Shown: in pieces, positions 13,701-25,700 of the stretch
How positions within the stretch are numbered: the stretch's first letter is position 1
Layout: each line of letters begins with the position of its first letter
Source of the DNA: Nemertoderma westbladi
Lineage: Eukaryota > Xenacoelomorpha > Nemertodermatida > Nemertodermatidae
Length of the DNA: 64,000 nt
Assembly (NCBI GenBank): GCA_032718475.1
Contig: JAUCBJ010008050.1
Span: 62,001-126,000 of the forward strand
Direction of reading: 5' to 3'
Made by a program: the position numbers and the translations under genes
Notes under the pieces: generated by a model
Database searches by the model: none
What the model saw: only the letters and a program-made list of their open reading frames with translations
What the model was told of the DNA's origin: nothing

Positions 13701-16700
13701 GCAAAGTTCGCGACATCCTAAAAGGATCGGGATTCAACCTCACAAAATTCCAGTCCAACTCTAAAGAATTTATGGAGGCCATAGAAGATAAACAACCAGA
13801 TGAGAAGATTAATAAACCTACGATGGTGAAGGGACAGATTATGGCGGACAAGAGGATGGCGTCACAGCAGAAAGCGCTAGGGATTGTATGGAACTGGGAG
13901 ACAGATAAATTGGAGTATCAACTAAGTCAGGAGGGTGCCGGGATCCATACTAAATGAGGCTATGTGTCATACATATCGCGGATTTACGATCCCCTAGGTC
14001 TAGCATCCCCGTTGTTAGTCACGGGGAAACAGATATTAAAGAAGGTCTATAAATTGAAAGATGACTGGGAAGCAGAGGTCCCAGTGGAGATAAGTAGATA
14101 ATGGGACAAATTAACAGGGAGCCTCGAGGAGATGGGGACATATAGTATGCCACGTGTGTACTTCCCGGATGGAGACATGACCGATTTGGAACTACATATG
14201 TTTTCCGATGCATCCTTGGAAGCATATAGAGCGGCACTTTATTTTGTACAGCGAAAGGGGGCTCATAAGCCCAGGCTTGCATTTAGTAAAGCAAGGTCGA
14301 CGCCACCAGATTCAGCATCAGTGCCGAAACTCGAGCTAGTGGCTGCGAGATTAGGAGTAAGGGCGACAGCATAATTGGTGGACACTATACCAAGTATTGT
14401 GGAGACGCACTACTGGACAGACTCCATGGTAGTGTTGGGATGGCTGCATAACGAAAAGACACGTTATCCCATATTTGTGGCGAATAGGGTGGATGAGATA
14501 AGAGAAACGACGGACATGGAGAAGTGGCACTACTGCCCAACTGACGATAATACAGCAGATGTGCTATCGAGGGGCGTTGTATGCCACGCTTTCTCGAGAA
14601 TGCAGGAGTTGTGGCAGAATGGTCCACACTTCCTTAACAATAAGTCGAGCTGGCCGCCGATGAGGAAGGTAGATCCAAGCAGAGAGGAAATGATATCGGA
14701 GGAGGAGGAGGGGGAGGAATCAGAGGGGGAAGAAATATATAGCCAATTAGCGAGGGAGGTTAAAGAAGCGCCACCACGATCAAAGCCGAGAGAGTCATGC
14801 ATACAGATAGGTTGCTCAGTTACAGCTCCAGCTGGTATAAGACTAAGAAGCTAGTAGCATATCTGAGGGCCTACGGAGAATTCCACAGGGGAGTTGGTAA
14901 GGATACCAAAACGAGACCCACCATTGATCTGGACGGGGCAGCTAAAGCCATGATACAATAGGAACAAAGGAAGGGATACGGAGACGAGGTAAACCGAGTC
15001 AGCAAGCAACAACGTCTTCGTCAAGACAGCGAGCTCAATGCGCTGTCGCCACAGTTGGGCAATGATGGGATCCTGGTGATGAATTCTAGGGTGATAAACA
15101 ACAACAGCCCTGTCATTCCACCAAAACCGATAATAATCCCCAACAAGTCACCAATGGTCCACCAGATTATATGGGATTTCCATAAGTCTATATTACATTG
15201 GGGTACCAACCAAACCCTGATGGAGATCCGGAAGACATTCTGGGTAATCCAACTCAGAAAGATGGTGATGGCGGTAGTGGGGCAGTGCCAGACCTGCCGA
15301 TGGACGAAGAAGGAGAGGGCAGTACAGGAGATGGCGCCATTACTGGCCAACAGGGTGAGGCATCATGACCCACCATTCACACACTGCGGCATGGACATGT
15401 TTGGGCCGATCAAGATAAAGGTGATGCGGTATACGGAGAAACGCTATGGCATTATCTTCGTCTGCAATAATACGAGGGCAGTGGGGATAGAACTAGCCCA
15501 GGACGCTACGGCGTCGGCATTTATTAATGCACCAGCAGAGGAGGAACAATAGAGGTATTGTACTCGGATAACGGGAGTAACTTTGTGGGCGCGGAGAACG
15601 AGTTAGTGGAGGCCCTTGACATCCTGGAGGGTGAAGATGTCAAGGCGGCAATGAGGAAACACCTAATCAGGTGGGAAAGGAGAACCCCATATGCGCCACA
15701 TACACTGGGATGTGTAGAGCGACTTGTGGGAAGCTACAAATGACTAATGACCAAGCTGATGAATAATCATATGGTCACAGAGGATGTACTGAGGACAGTG
15801 TTGGCGAAATGCGAGGGAATTATTAACAGTGGACCGCTGTATCCCAAGAACGACGCTCCAGAATCACTGGACGTCCTAACACCAGCACACCTACTGATGG
15901 AGAGACCAGCGACGATTGACATGCCAAGCGTGGATCCAGACGATATACATTCGCGTCAAAGCTGGAAGGTCGCTAAGGCGATAAGAGCAGAGTATTGGAC
16001 AAGGTGGATACAAGTGTACCTTCCAACATTACATAAGAGGAATAAATGGAGGAATAGCCAAAGGGAACTAAAGAAGGGTGACTTGACGATACGATGATAC
16101 GATTATCAACAACCACTGGAGATTGGCTGGGGTAGTAGAAACCTACCCCGACGAAGATGGAAGAATTAGATCCGTGGAAGTGAGGATCGGAGGAAAGATA
16201 GGGGCCAAAGATAGGAAGACCTACAGGAGGGCGGTAGGAAAGTGTTGACTATTGGAAGGGTCGCCGTAGAGTTGAGTAGTCCAATATATTGGACTGAGGG
16301 GGGGGGGGGGGTGGGAATGTGGGCGAGACGCCCTTCCCACAAATAAAAATAAAAATAAATAAAATAATAAAATAAGTAGTTAGTACCAAGGTACGCTGTA
16401 GGCATAATATACAAGTGTAGGTAGTTACAATTACGTACGTCGGATGGGTACAATAATGTACCAACGTACCTAATTTACATACGCACTACTTGTGGGCACT
16501 GAGGACGCCACGTGAGGAGTTAAAGGGGGGGTATGTATGCATACTGTAAAAGAAGGGTACACAGTACCGTAAACTTGTGGGCACTGAGGGCGCCACGTGA
16601 GGAATTGAGGGGGGGTATGTACGCATACCGTAGTTGAGTGGTACATAGTACCGTACACTTGTGGGCACTGAGGGCGCCACGTGAGGAATTGAGGGGGGGG

Positions 16701-19700
16701 GGGGCATCAGATGGCAGATAGTATAATAGCACATGTTGGGGGGAATATAAATAGTAATAAACTTAAGAAAAAATTGGCACAACTGAAGGGAACATTCATA
16801 TGAAACATAGAAAAAAAACAAGATAGGAGGAAGGCCATCACTGATTAAAACTAATTAAGACCATACTTAGTTGTCTCGTACCATACTGAGCCTTTCTAAG
16901 GCACCACCAGTCCAGTGAGAGAGGAGAATCGTGATGGCGGAGAAACCATGAAATGGACGATACCGGGAGTGACGAGTCATATCACCTCCGAGTGGGGGGG
17001 TTAAGACACGTCATGTAGAAAAATAAATGTATCATGTCAAATTTCATGTAGAAAATATACGTACTATAGTCAAGACAACCTTTTTCCAATTAGCTACTGG
17101 GACTGGGGACTAATTGACTAGAACAGCAGAATGAGACTTTAGACAGATCTCACTGGCATGATGTACACATGCGTGGGACCCGATAAGAGTGTGGAGAGTG
17201 ACAACGAAAATGGGGGAATGGGGGAAGTATGGGGAGGAGGTGTTAGGGTGTGAGGAAGTGAAAGAAGTGCGAGATTCAAGTGTGGGGAGCGAGCATTGAG
17301 GGGGATGAGTCCCAAGGGACTGGCAAGAGAGGAAGGGACGATAAAGTCCGTGAGGAAAATTGTGTGAAGAGTGAGGGCGATCATCTAAAACAGAGACGCT
17401 AGATGCCTTGGTACAGCGTAGCTCGCAGATGTGCCAAGGATGGGTAGTGATAACAGACCCATGGTGGCCGGCCTGGAAAGCCGACCCCGAGAAAGAAAAT
17501 TCCACCCCACATCCAATATTAGATTGGATTACAGCAGAATTGAAGCGCACTTAAGGTTGATGCTATCTTCTCACCGGGAAGATAGCATGGGGGGGAGTGT
17601 AAGCGGATTCAATTCTGCCCACTACCCACCGAAAATGGGATTAGTGGCATTTTACCAATATCGTTGGTGAGGTGACATTGCGATATATGGCGTTGTGTAC
17701 TAAAACGGCCCATCATACAGTATAGAGTAATTAGATAAGTTATATTGGTGTACAGCCGTCATTAGGTAGGGAAAATAAAATATACGAGTTCATTATATTC
17801 AACCGATTTTGTACAGTATGTAGTCTTACGTACGTAATTTTTATAATAAAACCTTAGCATATTAATTTACGGTGGCAAACTTTTAAAAAACATTAATACG
17901 AATTTGCCGTTTATTGATATTAATTGAACCAAATGTGTATTTGTATTAATTTCCTTTGTATTTCCCTACAAACTAATGTTATACTAAATTAACGCTAAAA
18001 ATGTGCTTTAATAATCGCGAAATTAATATTATGGCTATAGACCTATAAGCCCACTGAGACAGATTTATTCCCGTATATGGTAATGATTTGAGATTCCGAG
18101 AGGCAGGGAGCTATAATCCGGCCCTCTCATTGGTTTAGCTATTTAGTTTGGTTTAACAGTAGTAGGATTTTGTTGGACCAATGATATAGACATTGCGTCA
18201 TTCCTATTTTTTGTCATTAATCCTTATTAATCTTCATTAATGTTCTTAATCATTTCTTACAGTTTTTGTCATTGTGAATTATTAATTTTCCTACTGATTT
18301 TGTACTTCAGTTAATTGCAAATGCTGATTTCTGCTGTTATGCTTGCTTGATTATGACTTTGAACAATGATTACTGCTTAGACTGATTCTTGATTTCTTTA
18401 ATCTTTGCAATGTAGCAAATCCTTACAAAGATTTTCCTTTTCGACTATCAGACTGTTTGTTAATGCATGCGTGGATATGGTAATTGTTCGGTTTAGCATG
18501 CTAGGCTAAGGGTACCGGTAGGCGTCGTGGGCGCACTGTGGAAGCAACGGAAAGAGAGCGGAGGATCCAATGTGTGGCAACGCTGGCTGGGGCCAGTAGT
18601 AGCGGTCGGGCTAATCAGTTAGGGGACTGTGGACCGGTCGTCATTACAGCATTCGGGGGCTGATGATCCAGATTTCGTCTTGGCCTTGCAGTACTATGGT
18701 AGTATAGCGGGTTTAGCTAGGAAGACCTCATGTACCTTGGGTGGTCTTGAGCATTTACACTAGCGCTGCCACTATCTTGCCACTATGCTATCTTCTCACC
18801 GGGAAGATAGCATGGGGGGGAGTGTAAGCGGATTCAATTCTGCCCACTACCCACCGAAAATGGGATTAGTGGAATTTTACCAATATAGTTGGCGAGGTGA
18901 CATTGCGATATATGACGTTGTGTACTAAAACGGCCCATCATACAGTATAGAGTAATTAGATAAGTTATATTGGTGTACAGCCATCGTTAGATAGGGAAAG
19001 TAAAATATACAAGTTCATTATATTCAACCGATTTTGTACAGTATGTAGCCTTACGTACGTAACTTTTATAATAAAACCTTAGCATATTAATTTACGGTGG
19101 CAAACTTTTATAAAACATTAATACGAATTTGCTGTTTATTGATATTAACCCCTTGAGACCGGGGGCTCAGACGTATGAGCCATGCTCATATGCGCGGGGG
19201 CTCATACGTATGAGCCATAGTATTAATGTTATTCTACCTTGTCTGGCGATGTCCCGGTGCTTACTGGCGGTGCATTTTTCAATTCCCCGTGCCTTAGACA
19301 CATTCTGCAGTAGGCCTAACACAGTACCGGTACCGGTTTTCGCTTACTTGCTTGCCTGTCAAGATAATCTATAGTTACTGTATAACAGTATAGCATATAA
19401 CATAGGCTGACACTATACACGCGTACTAATAACTGTGAAGCAATGGACAGCAGTGGTCGGCCAAGACGGACAGTAAAACCGGTGAAGTACTATGGGTTTA
19501 ACACAATGGACAGCGATAGCGAGGACGACATTGATCGCGAAGATGTTGAGAGTGTTGATACCGATACCAGCGACAGTTACGACAACGATGCGGAGTCAGA
19601 CGAGATTGAGGATCCACTTCCAACTCAACCGGGATCAGTTGGCGGTTCATCATCGCAATGGCAACCGACAGGACCATCTGTGGATCCGGGGTGGAAGTTC

Positions 19701-22700
19701 GTAACACCGGAGGAGGACCGCTATATGTCCGAGAATAATCCAATCCGGTTTATTGGCAATCCCGGCTGGAAGGGAGTTGATACTTCGGAGTTTAGTGAAC
19801 TGGATTACTTGAAGGTTTTCTTTCCAGATGTAGTTTTTTCTTCTCTGGCTGAATGGACCAATGTCAGATCGCGATTATATTTCGAACAGCAGGACTCCTC
19901 ACCCACAGATCCTGTAGACCCACAACCCAAAAAATCGCACATTATCAAGTGGCGGGATGTTTCTGTCGAGGAAATGAAGAAATTTATCGGGTTGACTCTG
20001 CTGATGGGTGATGGGTGCAATTCGTAAACCAAATATTAGATCTTATTGGACAACGTATGAGTTAGTATCGACCCCTTTGTTTAGTAGGGCCGATGCTATG
20101 AGTAGAGATAGATATCTTCAAATACTGAAATTCATTCGGTTTTCTAACCCTGAGACTGGATGTGGAAGACAGAAATACAAAATTTAAGGTTATAATCTAA
20201 TAAATATCATAATAAATAAATAAATAGAATAAATAAATGAATATACAGAATCAATAAATATTCTAAATAAATAACTAGAGTGCCGGTACCTAAATAAATA
20301 AATATTGTAATTGTAAAAAAATATGTCAGCTGATCTTGAGTATATTATATATAATTATTTATTTATATATATATAATATAATTAATTTATTATATTATAT
20401 ATAAATAAATAGTCGTATAATATATTTATATACTATAGGTAGACTTCCTTGCTCATTCTGAAGAATCTAAACCATTATTTACACAATGGCCAGGGTGCTA
20501 AAACATTTAACTTGAAAGTACAAATTTCTCTAAAATGTCCCGGCTCCTAGGGTGTATAATGGGGTTGTGTTCCCGGTCTTAAGGGGTTAATGGAACCAAA
20601 TGTGTATATATATTAATTTCCTTTGTATTTCTCTACAAACTAATGTTATACTAAATTAACACTAAAAATGTGCTTTAATAATCGCGAAATTATTATTATG
20701 GCTATAGACCTATAAGCCCACAGAGACAGATTTATTACCATATATAGTAATGATTTGAGATTCCGAGAGGCAGGGAGCTATAATCCGGCCCTCTCATTGG
20801 TTTAGCTATTTAGGTTGGTTTAATGGTAGTAGGATTTTAGTGGACCAATGATATAGACATTGCGTCATTCCTATTTTTTGTCATTAATCTTTATTAATCT
20901 TCATTAATGTTCTTAATCATTTCTTACAGTTTTTGTCGTTGTGAATTATTATTTCTGCTACTGATTTTGTACTTCCGTTAATTGCAAATGCTGATTTCTG
21001 CTGTTATGCTTGCTTGATTATGACTTTGAACAATGATTACTGCTTAGACTGATTCTTGATTTCTTTAATCTTTGCAATGTAGCAAATCCTTACAAAGATT
21101 TTCCTTTTCGACTATCAGATTGTTGTTAATGCATGCGCAGATATGGTAATTGTTTGCTTTAGCATGCTAGGCTAAGGTACCGGTAGGCGTCGCGGGCGTA
21201 CTGTGGAAGCAACGGAAGGAGAGTGGAGGATCCAATGTGGGGCAACGCTGGCGGGGGCCAGTAGTCGCGGTCGGGCTAATCAGTTAGGGGACCAGGGACC
21301 GGTCGTCATTATAGCATTCGGGGGCTGATGATCCAGATTTCGTCTTGGCCTTGCAGTACTATGGTAGTATAGCGGGTTTAGCTAGGAAGGCCTCATGTAC
21401 CTTGGGTGGTCTTGAGCATTTACACTAGCGCTGCCACTATCGCTGCCAATAGAGCTACCAGCGCTGCCACTAATGCTATTTTATGTTGTGTTGTTTAAGG
21501 AGTGCCTGATGCTTGATTGAAATGTTTAGATAGGCGCTATTCCTCTTGATTGTTTTCTATTTCTAAGCTTATGCTTATTAATTGCTGTTAGGTCAAAATA
21601 ATACAGTATTGAGGCTGTTGGTATTATAACTCAGTAACGTAATAAATTAGTAATACGTATTCTGGAATACTTAGTAATTAGTATGCAACTCTGTATTTTG
21701 AGACACTGTAATTTATTTAGCACTTACAGTAGAATAAAATTAAGAGCTTGTACGCTGCATAGCGGAGAATAGTTGGGTAAATTACGTTTAGAAATACCTT
21801 AGAATATTCAACGCTAAGCGGTTATTTGAAAATAGCGGGTCAGCAGGCTGACAGTGGTAGTGAAAGTAGCGCAGTAGTAAACTCGCTGGCTTAAACCAGC
21901 GCAAGATCCAAGTTTTGACATTAGGGCAAATTAATATCAAATCCCGTTGCACACATATAAATATTCTCACATTCGACATTGTTTCACCCAGCAAACTGCC
22001 TATATTTCTCTATGGAAAGTGAACGCCGAGTGTTAAACCACCCGCACTCATATTAAGTAGCTTAGATAGCCAGTTCAGATTTATTGTTTTGGTTATTGCT
22101 GTTTGGCTTATAAACACGAACAGTTAGCTCTCTGTTGGGGTTCTGACAGAGAAAGGAGCGTGTGATTGACAGAGCCGTACATAGTTCGCAATAGTAAATG
22201 GTCGCGTCTCTACATAGTTCAACAGGTGAGATTACCAATAATAATCTCACCTCATAACCAACTGGGGCGACACACGCCGTAAGCCACAGAGAGAGGTGAG
22301 AGGTCAAACCACCCCAGAGGTACAAACAAGCTAGTAAGGCTAGCACACAAGGGACAAGGGCAACAGGGAGTGGCAAGGTGAGAATTAATCAGGTTAAGCT
22401 CATAGTGGGCGGGAAAGCACATTGGGGGTGAATAGAGCGCATCTATTGGATATTCAGGCCACCCTGTAGTGTAGGGCTAATGTAATATGTGTCAATGATA
22501 TAACCTTTGTGATTGTTGATTATTAGTTTAGTTTGTTTCCTTACAGTTGTGAGCCCGGAATAGTTTTGACCGTCGTCACTAACGTTGTGTTGCATGCTAT
22601 TATATTCAGGCTGTGCTATTATCAATTACTGTCATTATTAACACTTAGTTATTCAGTAACTCAATTATTTTGAACGGCCTTCGGCCTAATATATCCAGTG

Positions 22701-25700
22701 AACGGCTTAGCAGCCCACGGACGCGGAGACGCGTACATCACACATCGGTCGGGATCTATACTGCGAACTCGAAGGTCCCGTCACAATCTAACCAACTGGC
22801 ACGATTGGTCTTAACCCTATTAGTACCGGGCTATAAAATGTTGTACAAATACCGGGAGGGGGTCATATTGACCCCCCCCCCCCCCCCCCCACCCAATTTC
22901 AAAATTTGAAAGTTACATTTTACGGCTAATTGTTTTTCAATACAGGTTTTCTGGGGCGCAAAATACATTGGAAAATTTTTAAAAATGATATGATTACTAT
23001 AAATGGCTGTTTAGTCCTCTCTTCGTAGGAAAAAAATGAAAAAAAAAAGTAACCAGCACTTTTCAGTTAGAACACAAAATTTTTAATTCACTTATACGAT
23101 GCTATAAATTCACATTTATAGGTTTTCTAAGGCGCTGATTCTAATGGAATACATTTCTAATATGCCAAATCATTGATACTTGTATTTTTCGGCGTAATTT
23201 GGGAAATTTTGGTGCTAGCACCAAATTTCGTACCCATCACCAAAAAGTACAAGTTTGCGATGTCCAGTGCTGTTTTTATTGATTCCATCGGATTCAGGAC
23301 CCTCATAAACCCGTATAATGCAAGAAACAAGATGGTTTAGAAATACCTTAGAATATTCAACGCTAAGCGGTTATTTGAAAATAGCGGGTCAGCAGGCTGA
23401 CAGTGGTAGTGAAAGTAGCGCAGTAGTAAACTCGTTGGCTTAAACCAGCGCAAGATCCAAGTTTCGACATTAGGGCAAATTAATATCAAATCCCGTTGCA
23501 CACATATAAATATTCTCACATTCGACATTGTTTCACCCAGCAAACTGCCTGTATTTCTCTATGGAAAGTGAACGCCGAGTGTTAAACCACCCACACTCAT
23601 ATTAAGTAGCTTAGATAGCCAGTTCAGATTTATTGTTTTGGTTATTGCTATTTGGCTTATAAACACGAACAGTTAGCTCTCTGTTGGGGTTCTGACAGAG
23701 AAAGGAGCGTGTGATTGACAGAGCCGTACATAGTTCGCAATAGTAAATGGTCGCGTCTCTACATAGTTCAACAGGTGAGATTACCAATAATAATCTCACC
23801 TCATAACCAACTGGGGCGACACACGCCGTAAGCCACAGAGAGAGGTGAGAGGTCAAACCACCCCAGAGGTACAAACAAGCTAGTAAGGCTAGCACACAAG
23901 GGACAAGGGCAACAGGGAGTGGCGAGGTGAGAATTAATCAGGTTAAGTTCATAGTGGGCGGGAAAGCACATTGGGGGTGAATAGAGCGCATCTATTGGAT
24001 ATTCAGGCCACCCTGTAGTGTAGGGCTAATGTAATATGTGTCAATGATATAACCTTTGTGATTGTTGATTATTAGTTTAGTTTGTTTCCTTACAGTTGTG
24101 AGCCCGGAATAGTTTTGACCGTCGTCACTAACGTTGTGTTGCATGCTATTATATTCAGGCTGTGCTATTATCAATTACTGTCATTATTAACACTTAGTTA
24201 TTCAGTAACTCAATTATTTTGAACGGCCTTCGGCCTAATATATCCAGTGAACGGCTTAGCAGCCCACGGACGCGGAGACGCGTACATCACACACCGGTCG
24301 GGATCTATACTGCGAACTCGAAGGTCCCGTCACAATCTAACCAACTGGCACGATTGGTCTTAACCCTATTAGTACCGGGCTATAAAATGTTGTACAAATA
24401 CCGGAAGGGGGTCAAATTGACCCCCCCCCCCCCCCCCCCCCCAATTTCAAAATTTGAAAGTTACATTTTACGGCTAATTGTTTTTCAATACAGGTTTTCT
24501 GGGGCGCAAAATACATTGGAAAATTTTTAAAAATGATATGATTACTATAAATGGCTGTTTAGTCCTCTCTTCGTAGGAAAAAAATGAAAAAAAAGTAACC
24601 AGCACTTTTCAGTTAGAACACAAAATTTTTAATTCACTTATACGATGCTATAAATTCACATTTATAGGTTTTCTAAGGCGCTGATTCTAATGGAATACAT
24701 TTCTAATATGCCAAATCATTGATACTTGTATTTTTCGGCGTAATTTGGGAAATTTTGGTGCTAGCACCAAATTTCGTACCCATCACCAAAAAGTACAAGT
24801 TTGCGATGTCCAGTGCTGTTTTATTGATTCCATCGGATTCAGGACCCTCATAAACCCGTATAATGCAAGAAACAAGATGGTTTAGAAATACCTTAGAATA
24901 TTCAACGCTAAGCGGTTATTTGAAAATAGCGGGTCAGCAGGCTGACAGTGGTAGTGAAAGTAGCGCAGTAGTAAACTCGCTGGCTTAAACCAGCGCAAGA
25001 TCCAAGTTTCGACATTAGGGCAAATTAATATCAAATCCCGTTGCACACATATAAATATTCTCACATTCGACATTGTTTCACCCAGCAAACTGCCTGTATT
25101 TCTCTATGGAAAGTGAACGCCGAGTGTTAAACCACCCGCACTCATATTAAGTAGCTTAGATAGCCAGTTCAGATTTATTGTTTTGGTTATTGCTGTTTGG
25201 CTTATAAACACGAACAGTTAGCTCTCTGTTGGGGTTCTGACAGAGAAAGGAGCGTGTGATTGACAGAGCCGTACATAGTTCGCAATAGTAAATGGTCGCG
25301 TCTCTACATAGTTCAACAGGTGAGATTACCAATAATAATCTCACCTCATAACCAACTGGGGCGACACACGCCGTAAGCCACAGAGAGAGGTGAGAGGTCA
25401 AACCACCCCAGAGGTACAAACAAGCTAGTAAGGCTAGCACACAAGGGACAAGGGCAACAGGGAGTGGCGAGGTGAGAATTAATCAGGTTAAGCTCATAGT
25501 GGGCGGGAAAGCACATTGGGGGTGAATAGAGCGCATCTATTGGATATTCAGGCCACCCTGTAGTGTAGGGCTAATGTAATATGTGTCAATGATATAACCT
25601 TTGTGATTGTTGATTATTAGTTTAGTTTGTTTCCTTACAGTTGTGAGCCCGGAATAGTTTTGACCGTCGTCACTAACGTTGTGTTGCATGCTATTATATT

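Larger units (their letters stand above)
11600..17597 (+). mobile_element. BEL1: decayed BEL/Pao retrotransposon
   Basis: From left to right: G-rich gag-like repeats, Gag domain, RT, RNase H, zinc-binding and core integrase, C-terminal integrase-associated domain, a 3' region, a hairpin plus purine tract, and an LTR start at 17598. The order and motifs fit BEL/Pao. The protease and zinc knuckles are missing, and at least six in-frame stops or frameshifts are present. No matching 5' LTR was found directly upstream; the only other LTR start is at 7225. Confidence 0.85.
19145..20590 (+). mobile_element. Decayed piggyBac element with TTAA duplication
   Basis: TTAA at 19145-19148 and 20587-20590 flank terminal repeats CCCCTTGAGACCGGG (19149-19163) and CCCGGTCTTAAGGGG (20572-20586), which match at 14 of 15 positions as inverted repeats. 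TTAA targets and CCC ends are piggyBac hallmarks. Two palindromes of the form GGCTCATACGTATGAGCC sit just inside the left end. The 1438-bp body holds a truncated transposase and AT-rich simple repeats. Confidence 0.93.
18823..21785 (+). repeat. BEL1 LTR, copy 2, interrupted by a piggyBac element
   Basis: Collinear with copy 1 to 19148 and again from 20587. It continues past the copy 1 breakpoint (GCTGCCACTAATGCTATTTT near 21470) into sequence leading to the triplicated array. The true LTR end was not located. Confidence 0.75.

Noticed and set aside
17110-17550. 146-codon minus frame in the BEL1 3' region
   Set aside because: It is antisense to the element, rich in Ser/Pro/His from a purine-rich plus strand, and without a domain.
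22811-22890. TTAACCCTATTAGTACCGGG in each 1.55-kb unit as a piggyBac end
   Set aside because: It looks like such an end, but no partner end was found within the array or by 27300. It may be a remnant only.
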